From Onthophagus taurus (lineage: Eukaryota > Arthropoda > Insecta > Coleoptera > Scarabaeidae): DNA of 64,000 nucleotides. This document shows, piece by piece, positions 8,380 to 18,534 of the stretch. Made by a program: the position numbers and the translations under genes. The notes under the pieces were generated by a model. It did no database searches. It was not told the DNA's origin and saw nothing but the letters and a program-made list of their open reading frames with translations. Numbering within the stretch: the first letter of the stretch is position 1; each line of letters begins with the position of its first letter. The stretch is taken from the NCBI RefSeq assembly GCF_036711975.1, contig NC_091973.1:16740001-16804000 (forward strand), given 5' to 3'.

Positions 8380-9390
8380 ATTTTATTAGAAACATTCCTA
8401 ATTTCCTGTGCATGCGCATTCAAGCGACGCCGACGGGAGGCACGCCTTTAAACGCTCAGCAAATTTAAATTTAAAAAATGTAAACAGGTAAATCAGGTAA
8501 ATTTATTTTATTCATTAAATATATTATTTTTTTTTTTTTTAATTTTATTAAATGTATTATTCTTATTCATCGTCTGCGAGCGAGTTTCCTCTTATCTAAT
8601 CTTCGCACATATCCTACCGCATATTTCCTGCGATTCGTTAACGCGTCAACAACCGCCGCACTCGAAAGACCCGATTCAGTTCGTTTTTAACCGCTGCTGA
8701 TTCCTCTAGTTCGTAAATCACGATATAAAAGAAAATGTTTAGTACAATTTCAAGTACAACGGTCTTCCTCTTCTTTCTTTTTATTACGACAACATTGTGC
8801 GATAGCGGAGAAGAAGAAGAAGGAGAAACAACCGTAGCAGTTACTGCATCACCTTCAGCTGAAACCTTAGAGATTACTACTACTACATACTACATTAGCA
8901 TCATCTCCAGCTGATATTCGAAAAATAAATAATTTTCATTATCAACTACTCCGGTTGAAGACAGATCCTAAAGTAAGTTTTAAAGTTAAAAATCCTAAGA
9001 AAGGAGGAGGAACCTCCGCAAAACAAGATCAACCTACAACAACCACAGCGATGAAAGATGCATCTTCGATCATCAGAGGTTCAGTGTCTTTAATATGTTT
9101 AAATATATGAGGGTTGATGGTAAAAAAAAATTGAAGAAAAGTAATTGTGTTTTAAAATAAATATAATATTAATTTTTATTTATTAATTTTGTGTTTTATT
9201 TATCCACCACACACCAGAGTGCGCATAACTCAGTCCTACTTACACCACTCAAATCTAGGTGGCGCCATTGTATTTAAATTTTTTTATTTAATTTTCTAAA
9301 AATCCCTAGATCTCTAGTTACTTTTAATACCAACCTAATTTTTTTTCCCCCAAACTTTAGTTGGTATCCCCCCCTATACCTAATACATTG
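8380..9390. repeat. Right terminal inverted repeat of the Polinton
   Basis: This is the longer and probably more complete copy of the inverted repeat seen at 1-700. It holds a small secreted-protein-like ORF (8735-8914), a poly-T/A run at about 8528-8542, a Thr/Lys-rich frame at about 8915-9110 and the nested hairpin sequences at its outer end. Confidence 0.9.
8735..8914 (+). CDS. TIR-encoded putative secreted peptide
   Basis: A 59-residue ORF inside the inverted repeat. Residues 1-23 form a convincing signal peptide (TVFLFFLFITTTLC), followed by an acidic EEEE cluster and a Thr-rich segment. The left repeat copy keeps the ATG (around 364, minus strand) but has small indels that change its frame and lacks part of the Thr-rich region. 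The product is unknown; a short secreted or membrane-directed peptide is inferred. Confidence 0.4.
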   Translation: MFSTISSTTVFLFFLFITTTLCDSGEEEEGETTVAVTASPSAETLEITTTTYYISIISS

Positions 9391-9398
9391 AGGCGTGA

Positions 9399-9632
9399 CG
9401 TCACCGCAGGAGCAGCAGGAGCAACTTCCGCTCTAGAACCGGCATTCTTACACTACTGATAATTATAGCTCAATCCGGAAATAGTGGTGGTCAAACATCT
9501 GATGTTTCAACGGGTCATATATCCGAAATTTTCGGTATAATCGCATTTATTGGTGTTGTTTTAATATTTACGTGTTGCTGCTGTGGGCCGGTGATATATT
9601 TGGTACGAGCGAGAGAAAGGGCTATGGAATGA
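9399..9632 (+). CDS. Possible C-terminal exon of a single-pass membrane protein
   Basis: The frame is open from 9399 to a TGA at 9630-9632 but has no ATG. After an Arg/Ser-rich start it encodes a hydrophobic LTLLIIIA segment, a short Ser/Thr/Gly stretch, then a strong transmembrane segment (FGIIAFIGVVLIFTCCCC) and a short basic tail. A pyrimidine run ending in TAG (9437) just before the hydrophobic part could be a splice acceptor. It may be an exon of a glycoprotein or a relic of an envelope-like gene; I cannot assign it. Confidence 0.3.
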   Translation, partial: RHRRSSRSNFRSRTGILTLLIIIAQSGNSGGQTSDVSTGHISEIFGIIAFIGVVLIFTCCCCGPVIYLVRARERAME

Positions 9633-9779
9633 AGATTGAAGCGTCATCTTAGCCGAACCCAAGACTTATAAATTAAATTTTCCGCACCAAGCAAGAGATG
9701 TGCCCGATTATGTCTATTGAATGTCGGAAGTGATTGTGACGAGTTTTCGGCATTTTCTTGAAGAGCTGCGTGTAATACA

Positions 9780-10507
9780 GAGAAACCTAACCAAGGACAA
9801 GGAAGAGAGGCGTAAAGGTGTAATCTTTAAATGGGATAGCGCGTGTCAAGACGCATTTGATAAATTAAAAGCCAGCCTTATTTGTCCACCTATACTACAA
9901 TATACAAATTTTTCCAAGGATAACACTTTTATTTTAAAAACAGATGCTTCAGGTTATGCTGTTGGTGCTATTCTTTGTAATGGAGATGACAGACCTGTAT
10001 TGTAGTCGTAGCCTTAATAAATCCGAGAAAAATTACAGTACAATCGAAAAAGAACTAACAGCAATTGTATTTGCAGTAAAACATTTTAGACCTTATCTAT
10101 TCGGAAGGAAATTCCAAATATTTACTGACCATCGACCACTTGTTTATTTGTTTAGTATGACTAATCCTTCCAGTAGAGTAATGAAATTCAGATTAGTTTT
10201 AGAAGAATATGATTTCGATATTCAATATATAGTAGGAAAAAGTAACATGGCAGCAGATGCTTTGTCCCGCATAGAAATTTCTTTAGATCAACTTAAAAGT
10301 ATGACAGATAACGCAGTAAATGTAAATGTTATAACTAGAGCTCAACAAAAGAAACTCACCAGCGATCTTAAGGATAAAATTAGCAATCATTTACAAGAAA
10401 GGATTGGCCATCCTGGTATTGTAGAAATGTTAAAATGTCCTGAGAATTCCACTGAATTAAAGTTACTAAACATTAATGAAATTAATAAAGTAATAAAAGG
10501 AAAATAA
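9780..10507 (+). pseudogene. Gypsy pol fragment (RNase H and linker)
   Basis: Two overlapping frames encode the end of a Ty3/Gypsy reverse transcriptase and its RNase H: FKWDSACQDAFDKLK, then TDASGYAVGAIL, then after a frame change near 9995 the YSTIEKELTAIVFAVKHFRPY, FTDHRPLVYLF and MAADALSRIE motifs. It is truncated at both ends, lacking the catalytic YxDD region and integrase. It abuts a different Gypsy fragment tail to tail at about 10510-10527. Confidence 0.85.
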
Positions 10508-10526
10508 TACGTAAAATTTAAAGACT

Positions 10527-12364
10527 TTATTTATGTAAAACAGTTAAAAACTCTTGTTCAAATCGAACTTTTGGAACTTTGATTTTGAGAATTGGCGATT
10601 TTGTATGCCGTTGTGTCTTAACTTTCTGGCATTGTAAACATGATTTCTGAAATTCTATAACTATTCCTCTAAATTGCTGCGGAATGTAAATTCGCGGAGA
10701 ATCCGTTGATATTTCACACCATAATTTGATATCAGGTAGCGCTGTGGGTTGTAGCAGTTGTAGCAGCAACTGATAGGGTGTAGTGTGAGTGTGAGAAAAT
10801 TGTTTATGTAGTAAGTTCGACAATTCGATATCTGTGAGTTGAGCTTTGTAAAGTGTAAGTGTGTCGGGGTACTGAGAATTTAGGGATTCAATATTTGTCC
10901 TGGACAAAGTGTCTGCAACGATATTGGAATTTCCCTTAATGTATCTCACATCGGATGTATATTGTGTTATGTAATTTAGGTACCTGGTTTGTCTTGGTGT
11001 TTTTTCTGTTCATGAAAATATTGCCGTAGTTATTATGTTTGTGGTCGGTGAAAACTGTAACATTGTTTCCATGTAGGAAATGATTAAAAAATTTTATGGC
11101 AGAATGTATTGCCAATAGCTCTCTGTCGAAAGTTGAATATTTAACTTGACTTGGAGAAAGTTTATGTGAATAAAATGCTAACGGTTGCGGTGTTTCATCA
11201 ATAATTTGGCTCAGAACTGCTCCTATACCTGTATTAGAAGCGTCTGTGGTATGTGACAGCGAAGCGTGACCAACAAATATTAGTGCGATTATTGGGCGAC
11301 AAGGATCGTTTCCTCGAATTTCTTCGATTTCGGTCTCTTGATATTTGTCGTCTATAATCACAATGACACGGTTTTGAATTATTAAATGGTAATGTATTGC
11401 TAAATTGTGCTTCTAAAGCACTAATTAGACTTTCTAATCTTTTTGTCGTATTCTGCTGTTGTTGAGCAACTGGGTCCAAAAGCGTTTGGCAAGCTAAAGT
11501 CAAATTTTTTATAGAGGTTAAAATTTCGTCATGTCGTGTCATTGGTGGCGTCGTAATGCTGTTTTCGCGAGTGTTGTGGTGTTTTTGATAATACAGGGTG
11601 TCGGCTGAGATATCCGAGAAATTTTGTATATGAATTCTATAATTAATTTTAAGCACAAATGATTCTATTCACTTTTCTCGAATTCCAAACGGTTGTTGAA
11701 ATATCGAGGTTTGAAGTTGACAGATCGTATGGATAGATATTAAACAGTAAATAACATGTTGCTAGGTAATTGAATAATTAGCCATTTAATTGATATTAGA
11801 ATAAAATTGTTGACATTCAGGTCATTAATTGTCATCATTGTTATCAATTGTGCTTAAAATTGATCATAGAATTCATATACGAAGTTTCTCGGATACCTTA
11901 GCGGACACCCTGTATGTGTTGTGTTGTGCGTCGTTATAGAAGGAAGAAGAAGTGGTGGAAGAAGGCAACAAAGGCAAATTTAGGGATTCCCAGACCTTAT
12001 CCGCGACCGTAAGGAGGTCTGCAAGTTCTTCCTTCGCGGATGATAGAAGTGCAACGGAAACTACCCGAGGTAAACGCCTTTCCCACAACTTAATTAGTAA
12101 TTTGGGGCTCACCACTTGCGATCCACCGACTGTTGCGGACATAGATCTATAAACCTCTGATGGTTTCTGATCTCCCATCTGTGATCCTGAAAGGATACCA
12201 TCTAAGCGTTTTTCTTCACTTAGTGATAATCTTTCTATTAAGGCCGTTTTAAGAGAGGTATATGGGGTCGCAAGCGGAGGAGCCTGAATGAGATCGACTA
12301 CCGTGGTAATAATTTCGGTTGGTAAATTAGCGAAAAGATAGTTAAATTTAGTTCCAACATTCAC
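10527..12364 (-). pseudogene. Gypsy (CsRn1/K02A2.6-like) fragment with deleted protease and RT
   Basis: Read from 12364 downward: a gag capsid region (NLPTEIITTVVDLI, TPYTSLKTALIERL, KPSEVYRSM, LWERRLPR), interrupted by a MITE, then directly RNase H (TDASNTGIGAVLSQ, YSTFDRELLAIHSAIKFF, FTDHKHN) and, after frame changes, YIKGNSNIVADTLSR and an integrase zinc-binding relic (CLQCQKVKTQRH). The protease and reverse transcriptase are missing, so gag is fused to RNase H by an internal deletion near 11340-11370. Confidence 0.8.
11594..11912. mobile_element. 319-bp mariner-type MITE in gag
   Basis: The imperfect terminal inverted repeats are about 70 bp (11594-11664 and 11845-11912) and begin CAGGGTGTC. 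The element is flanked by TA on each side (11592-11593 and 11913-11914), the Tc1/mariner target. The minus-strand gag frame becomes continuous across the site when the element and one TA are ignored, so the boundaries are secure. No coding capacity was seen. Confidence 0.9.
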
Positions 12365-12673
12365 TGTGTACCAGTATTATAATAAATTTAATGTAAACGA
12401 AGAAAAATATAAATTAATTGTATATTGTACTTTTTTACTAATAATGTCCACAATAATGTACTTCACAAACAGAACAAAGGGTACCAACTGGAGCTTCTTG
12501 AAAGCTACGAAATAGACAAGTTTATAAAAAACAACACACAACTCGAATGTCTTAATGATCAAATTTTTCGTATTAAACCACCTCTTTACAACTGTTTGCA
12601 AAACCCTTTTCCCCAAAATACCAAGGACTAGTTTAATTAGCCGCACACACTAGTCGCAGATTTTGGGGTACTA

Positions 12674-14130
12674 TTGTTAAATATTGTGATAAAAATAACC
12701 ATTTCATAGTTCATTGAGAAAAACATAACCATAAAATTTGGACAGAGAAATTTTTGTTGGTAGAAATTTTATTTAAAACCGTTTAGTTTGCTTCCAAAGG
12801 TATCAATTAAATTAGTTCAGCTCCTAAAGCACATTTTTCATCCATGCTTTGATGTTTTAACGTTATTTTGAAGAAGAAATCGTAGATTTAAAATTGAATT
12901 TTTCTAACTTTACTCATTGATGGAATTTGGCGTGTACTCCAATGTATATCTGAAAACAAGAAAAGACAACGATGAATACGAAGTCTTATTACGACTCATA
13001 AAGGAATAAGGAAGAAATCAACGGAAAAAGAATTTAATTTTGAAGGTTAGTTCCAAGAAAATCCGAAAGATGACGCTAATTTCGATGCAAAAATTTTAAA
13101 TTTTGAAAAAGGCGCAAACCTAAGAACCAATCAGAAACGAGGAAGAAACAGGAGGGGGGCTGAGTATAAAATCGCAAGCAAACAGGAGACAGTCGTCATC
13201 TGACCAGCAACGAATTTACGTCGATTGACAGTAAAAAACAAATTAAATCTCCGCGAGGCCAACGAGTCAATTCAAAACGTCAAAGTTAAAAAAAAAAGAT
13301 AACCTCAAAATTATTAAATAATTGAACTAACCTCAAACCTTATCCGAGAACTCCTGAAACATCTTCGAAATTATCCAAGATCCAAATCCGAAGGACAAGC
13401 AGTCCACTCATCCGTCAGAAGAATCCCGTAGACAATCCCGAATAAACCGAAAGAGAGACCTGAAACTACGAGGAATCCGGAAAAACTAGTTCGAACTCCG
13501 AAACCAAGAGACAATCCATTATCCTGTTACCACATTGAATCCCAACCCTTTTTCTTCGCAGTGAGTCGGTTGATAATTTATTTTTTTTATTTAACATAAC
13601 CTATAAAAGAAAAATTAACCAATTAAACTCAAAAGATAACTCACAAGAATTTCCTTTATAATTCATTATCAATACTTACTTGTGGGTAAAGATTTTTCAG
13701 TTTTTCTTGTATAACTTTCATTTTCTTTTAACACTATTTTTTCAACGAGTTTGATTTCAATTTAAAACGTTAGCCATTTTTTATTTCAAGGACGAATATA
13801 ACGAGTTTTCTACCCTGTTCTCTCTCAAAAAGATAAAAAATAAACGTGTTCTCTCTCAGATCGATTTTTCAGTCGATAATTGTAGTTTTCTGTTTTTTAT
13901 TTAAAAGTTTTACGTCTCGTCGATAGAAATTTAATTTAAATTCAAAAGAAATTTATTTTTTGAACTGAACTTGCCCGAAACCCTGAGTTTAATTAGAGTC
14001 TCATAGTTAAAACTACTATTATTATTGTAATTAAATAAATTAAAGAACCCTATTTTTTGAAAAACCGAACATTGTAGTTTTACTTCAATTAATCAAAGTC
14101 CCCACACACAGTAAAACATTACAATATATT
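12674..14130 (+). mobile_element. Solo Gypsy LTR
   Basis: This stretch is collinear with about 61225-62635, the LTR in front of a coiled-coil gag gene, including the CTCCTAAAGCACATTTTTCATC block, a TATA-like region near 13165 and the CTTGCCCGAAACCCTGAGTTT block near the end. No gag follows and only one LTR is present, so it is a solo LTR left by recombination. Exact ends and target duplication could not be fixed. Confidence 0.75.
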
Positions 14131-14207
14131 TAAAAAACGCAATTTAAAATCCAAACTCCCCACCCTTTACACGTTTATTTTATTTTTATTATATAAAATA
14201 AACTTAA

Positions 14208-14289
14208 CCCTATTATACTTAACCAATAAAATAACTATAGTAACTAAATACTCGCCGGGCCTGAGAAGCCCGGTTTATGCATCCTAGGG
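14208..14289. mobile_element. 82-bp piggyBac MITE
   Basis: It is bounded by TTAA on both sides (14204-14207 and 14290-14293). The outer bases form CCCTATT...CCTAGGG, and the right side carries the palindrome CCGGGCCTGAGAAGCCCGG also seen near the left end of the piggyBac copy at 42076. It is essentially two piggyBac ends joined with almost nothing between. Confidence 0.8.
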
Positions 14290-14803
14290 TTAATGCATAA
14301 AACTTTATATATTTGCCAAAATATTATTTTGCCAAATTTCCTAAATGAATTCACTTTTTTTTTTAATTGTAATACTTTAATTGACTAATTTTAATAATAG
14401 CTAAACTAATTTTAATAATAGCTAGAAACATAAATTCAGTTACAAAAGCACATGCGCAATACATATTTTTCACTTTTCTCAAATCTGGTTTTCGAACAAA
14501 AAGTTGAATTATTCTTGCAAGATCATCCATTTTACTTCATTTACTTGTAACGTCCGTTCGTTTTATTTTTACCTCAAATTTTAATGTGTTAATAGTTTAA
14601 ACTTTAATCATTTTTATACAAAATTATAATTTATAATGTATATCCGTCAATAATTTGTGACAGAAAATATTGGAAATTCTTCAAATATTGATAATGCACG
14701 TGCGTTTTTTAAACTATGGTTTTTGAATTAACGAGTAAGTTTATCTTTTAATTTTTAATTTGTAACATCAATTAATATTACTCAATAACGTATTGTAGCG
14801 CTT

Positions 14804-14825
14804 CTGAGGATGACGTAAGTCGAAA
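14804..14825 (+). ncRNA. Hammerhead-ribozyme-like core in PLE A
   Basis: CTGAGGA (14804-14810), a short stem II (GAC/GTC around GTAA) and GAAA (14822-14825) give the conserved CUGANGA...GAAA arrangement. PLE terminal repeats are known to carry such motifs. Stems I and III were not verified. Confidence 0.5.
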
Positions 14826-14932
14826 CTTGTCAAGCCGGATTTAAGAATAAACCAGTAAAAAAGTACAATATTCAACTAATTTATATTTTTCTTCGTTTAC
14901 ATTAAGTTTATATAAATAAATACCTAGAAATA

Positions 14933-15313
14933 GTGGGTGATACACACGCCCATAAACGCAATAATGATCCTAATGGGAAAATAAAGGGTAACAAATCATT
15001 TAAATATAAAAATATTATTAAGCGGTTGATTGATCGTCAAGGAGGAGAGAGCACGCATCGCACTTCTCGTAAAAGAACTAAGTCAGAAGCAACGGCATTC
15101 AATTCACGTATTGGATTCGGGCATAGCTCTTCGTCCTTAAATTTAATAGCTGGAGATAATAGGCCCTATCAATATGTATACTTTCATGATATAAATGAGT
15201 ATGTAGATAGACTGCGATTATTAGTTAGTTCTCAACAAGCAAGTAATACATCTCATAATAACGAAATTGTATCTATAATAGAAGAACTAAAAGAAGCAAA
15301 CATCATTTATTGA
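14933..15313 (+). pseudogene. C-terminal part of the basic/acidic protein, Polinton relic 2
   Basis: The 126-codon frame matches the C-terminal third of the protein at 2889-4034 (YFHDINEYVDRLRLLVSSQ, ASNTSHNNEI, IIEELKEANIIY). Its start is a GTG inside an open stretch and the N-terminal two thirds are absent, so it is partial. It is followed after 1 bp by the fiber gene, keeping Polinton gene order. Confidence 0.75.
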
Positions 15314-15314
15314 A

Positions 15315-15950
15315 ATGGATAAATTTAGAAACTTTAATGAAAACAGCATACAAATTGTATACCACAATGTAGGATTTCATATGGGTATTACGAACGATGG
15401 AGATGTAAATGGAGAAAACAAACGTGTATGTAATGTATCCAATCCTCTTAACGAGTAGGATGTTTCAACAAAAAAATATGTTGATAAACACATTCGAAGA
15501 GCAGGGAATCGTCTTACAGACGAGATTTCTCGTTGTAATAGCGTATTTCGTATATATGACAATGGTTTCCGTGAATATAATAAAGCTACTGATTTTCTCA
15601 ACGATGAAATTGAGAAAATGAATGAGTTATCAGAAAAACATAATCAATTAAAATTAGATATGGAAAAGACTATTTCGAATCTAACGAATACATTGAAGCA
15701 AAGTTTGAAAGATAGCGAAATCTCTATTCGAGAATATATGAATAAACAGGATAATAAAATCATTGATGCTAATGAGTTAGCAGAAAAACATAATCAATTA
15801 AAATTAGGTATGGAAAAGACTATTTCGAATCCAACGAATACATTGAAGCAAAGGTTGAAAGATAGCGAAATCTCTATTCGGGAATATATGAATAAACAGG
15901 ATATTAAAATCCTTGATGCTATATTGAAAATATCGGACGTAGCATATTAA
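15315..15950 (+). pseudogene. Coiled-coil fiber-like protein, one stop (Polinton relic 2)
   Basis: The frame begins ATG 15315 and has a single TAG at 15456-15458, otherwise open to 15950 (about 211 codons). The N-terminus contains NDGDVNGENKRVCNVSNP followed by DVSTKKYVDKHI, a motif typical of Polinton fiber-like proteins. The rest is a heptad coiled coil with a 50-residue unit duplicated exactly once (150-bp period, starts near 15624 and 15774). It would form a trimeric or dimeric stalk on the virion. Confidence 0.7.
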
Positions 15951-16065
15951 AATTGCGTATGGAAAAATCTATTTCGGTTATAGCTACTGAACTTAATTTA
16001 GTAATAAAACATAAGTGTTTATTTAGCAAAGTTATCATTATATTAAGTACTTTTAGTGCATTAAC

Positions 16066-16977
16066 ATGAATGAGGTTGACATAAGAAAGCGAATAATCGT
16101 AGAGCTACATAAACCATCTCGAAAACGTTTTCAAAGACGACGAACAATTGTTAAAGGATTAGATGATTTATGGGAAGCGGATTTAGCTGATATGTCCGCA
16201 CATGAGTAATAAGAATCATATATTGATTGTTTTTCAATATCTCTGGACTAGAGACAGCTAAAGATGTGCGAATAGCCTTAAGCAGCATTTTCTGAAGATG
16301 AAAGGATTCCGAAAAATTTTCAAACTGATGCAGGAAAGGAATTCTATAATGCAGAGCTAAGAAAATTGCTCGATAAACGTAACGTCAATCATTACTCCAC
16401 ATTCACCACAATGAAAGCCTCAATGGCTGAACGAGTCATTAGGACGATCAGAGAAAAGTTACAGAAAACGATTCTGTATAGAGGCAACCAAGTTTGGATT
16501 GATATACTTCAAGACGTGACTAAGGAGTACAACAATACAAAGCATCGAACCACAGGGCTAGCTCCTTCGAACGTTAACAGGGATAACGCAGATCGAGTGT
16601 TAAATACTGCATATACTAAACTAAAGATTGCGGGAAAGGGGAAATTTATTGTAGGGCAGGTGGTTCGTATTAGTAAACATAAATCTTTATTTGAAAAGGG
16701 CTATACGGCTAATTGGAGCATGGAATTATTTAAAATAAGAAAAGTTCAAATGACAAATCCTCCTACTTACCCGCTTAATGATATGAAAAATAATCCCATT
16801 TTGGGTGCTTTTTATGAACATGAACTTCAAGCTACTAATTTCAAAGATATTTATCTTATTGAACGAGCACTTAAACGATCGAAGAATAAAGCATACGTTA
16901 ACTGGTTGGGATTTCCTTCTTCACATAATAGCTGGATTAATAAAAATGATGTTGTGCAATTAAATCGTAAACAATAA
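16066..16977 (+). pseudogene. Polinton integrase pseudogene (relic 2)
   Basis: It starts ATG 16066 with ELHKPSRKRFQRRR and WEADLADM (first catalytic Asp), then has tandem stops near 16207 and an apparently shortened, stop-ridden core. QTDAGKEFYNAEL (second Asp) and SMAERVIRTI (Glu) follow, with a C-terminal chromodomain-like end (AYVNWLGFPSSHNSWINKNDVV). It is homologous to the intact integrase at 1615-2523 but from a different family. Confidence 0.85.
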
Positions 16978-17078
16978 TATAAAACATAATAATTCTTATC
17001 GACTTCTTTATTTAGCCTGCTTTTTATAGACAACTTAATATTATCGCACCAAATTCTATGCAACTTTCATAAAAACTA

Positions 17079-17450
17079 TTAAAACAAAAGTATACAACTA
17101 TATATAATTCCTATTAATATTATTATTGAAGCAACTATAACTACTGTAATGTTATTATAACATATTGAAATTAAATCAACATCGTATAATACCGAAATCC
17201 ATTTACTAGTCATAGTACTATTATCCTCCAAAGTGAATTTTACTTTGAATGTAATAATGGATTCATGTGAACAATTCGGTATAATAGAAAATTCATCTTC
17301 TTCTATCGTCTGATTCATCGAGAACCATTTTATATCTACTTCTCTTCTTGTATAATCCGGATCGAAACTAATTGATGCCTCTTTTGTAGTTTGAGGCGCT
17401 TTGATGAGTAGCGCACTTTGCACTACTGTGTAAAATAGGGTAAAATTCAT
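17079..17450 (-). CDS. Putative type I membrane glycoprotein of Polinton relic 2
   Basis: The frame is open from 17516; the ATG at 17450 gives a clean signal peptide (MNFTLFYTVVQSALLIKA), so I prefer it (about 123 residues). A beta-rich ectodomain carries four N-glycosylation sequons (NQT, NCS, NST, NIT), then a C-terminal transmembrane helix (VVIVASIIILIGIIYSCILLF) with almost no cytoplasmic tail. It is intact and convergent with the integrase relic, about 100 bp away. It could be an attachment/membrane protein or a captured immune-receptor-like domain; no family was recognised. Confidence 0.5.
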   Translation of the reverse strand: MNFTLFYTVVQSALLIKAPQTTKEASISFDPDYTRREVDIKWFSMNQTIEEDEFSIIPNCSHESIITFKVKFTLEDNSTMTSKWISVLYDVDLISICYNNITVVIVASIIILIGIIYSCILLF

Positions 17451-17519
17451 TATTCTTCTCGCGATAACGTTCAAACAATTAATGTATGCATAGATCGCAC
17501 TTCTCTTCACATACACTAC

Positions 17520-18060
17520 ACTTTGTTACAGAGATTAGAGGTCGATCTATTTCATCGCCCCCACCACCAACATTATAATCTTTTTTAATTTTTCTTGCTT
17601 TTCCGCTGACAGTGTATACCAAATTCTCTCCAATTGCTTACATGATATAAAATTATGTATAATTAAAAATGAAATATATATAATTATAATGAAGATCAAG
17701 TTTTCATTTGAAAACATCGTTTACTTTCAAAGCACCTATGGCAGACTTTATTTGATCTGGAATTAGCGTGATTATTTCGAGCGCGCACTCTCGATACTCC
17801 AATTCTTCGAAGGGAGATACTTTCCTCTTGGAATTGATTGGTGAGAATAGATTGTATTAAATTAGTATAATAAATAGAGAAATTCATCAAATGAAGTCTT
17901 TGTAATGGCATAGTAATTATTTCGCGAAGTTGCTTCAGATTTTTATAACGCGCTTAATGAAGTAGTAAATCCGTTCCGCGAGATTGTATTTTTATATATT
18001 TTTTATGACTTGTGTTTTATACTGTTTTTGCAAGCATGAGATATATTTAAGTTTAACTCT
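17520..18060. other. Unassigned stretch
   Basis: AT-rich sequence. A minus-strand open frame of about 50 codons ends near 17701 with a helical segment (LEIITLIPDQIKSAIGALK) but has no ATG. It may be the end of another decayed Polinton ORF. No repeat or RNA gene was recognised. Confidence 0.3.
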
Positions 18061-18480
18061 CCACCTCATCTTCACTCAATGTCTTTACTTCCGGTCGCGG
18101 GCGGGTGTGACGTCATTTTAGTCACGAAGAAACGACGTCGCCGCCGCGCCATTTTAAAATGACCGCCACTTCCGGTGTATGGTGGGTTGCATACCCGCCA
18201 TACCAGCTCTCGACCAATCACGCCCCGCCGACCCCTCACCGCCAGACCACGCGCTGGTGCCGTGGTGGGGGGTGTGACGTCAGAAGAACCCGCATGTTAT
18301 ACCTACTGCTATAAACGCTGTGGGGCAGAGAAGGCAGAGGGAGGGCCTGCGGGCACCGTAGGACTGCGCGGATGGAAGGTTAGAGCCCTTGGGGGACGGT
18401 TCGGGGGCTGCGTCGGGGGTTTGGTCGTGGCAGGGACTGGATGCGCTGGGACTTGCCTTCGGTGCGGTGGAGTGTAGTCC
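18060..18480. promoter_or_regulatory. GC-rich island with CRE, ETS-like and CCAAT motifs
   Basis: This is abruptly GC-rich compared with its surroundings. It holds TGACGTCA at 18108-18115 and 18275-18282, ACTTCCGG twice (near 18087 and 18169), CCAATCA near 18214 and many CpG. It looks like a promoter island of a viral element or a displaced host gene; no convincing coding region follows. Confidence 0.4.
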
Positions 18481-18534
18481 AGGGTGAGTACGGACGGGAG
18501 AGGTATGTGGTAAATGTTGTCCTACGTCATTGTC

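Larger units (their letters stand above)
1..9390. mobile_element. Compact Polinton/Maverick (adintovirus-like) element
   Basis: The first bases of the window are the reverse complement of the bases ending at 9390, and the match continues inward for about 0.7-1 kb, so this is an element with long terminal inverted repeats. Between them lie integrase, packaging ATPase, phospholipase A2, pX-like core, adenain-like protease, penton-like and double-jelly-roll capsid genes, the hallmark set of Polintons/adintoviruses. Genes diverge from about 5400-5510. No DNA polymerase B is present, although the family normally carries one, and 9.4 kb is short against the usual 15-20 kb. Only two breaks were seen, a stop in the protease and a frameshift in the minor capsid gene. 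The target-site duplication cannot be seen because the left flank is outside the window, so the true end could lie further out. Confidence 0.9.
12369..14925 (+). mobile_element. Penelope-like element relic A, split by later insertions
   Basis: 12369-12445 is an inverted copy of about 14850-14925 (shared CGAAGAAAAATATAAATTA), the terminal repeat arrangement of PLEs. Coding at 12425-12631 encodes the end of the GIY-YIG domain (KGYQLELLESYEIDKFI, LNDQIFRIKPPLYNCL), matching the C-terminus of the better preserved PLE at 43136-44296. The reverse transcriptase is gone. A solo LTR and a small MITE sit in the 3' part, and a 22-bp direct duplication is present near 14380-14424. Confidence 0.7.

Noticed and set aside
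18175..18477. 100-codon ORF in the GC-rich island
   Set aside because: It is Gly/Arg-rich from base composition and has no domain or start context; stop codons are rare in such GC-rich DNA.
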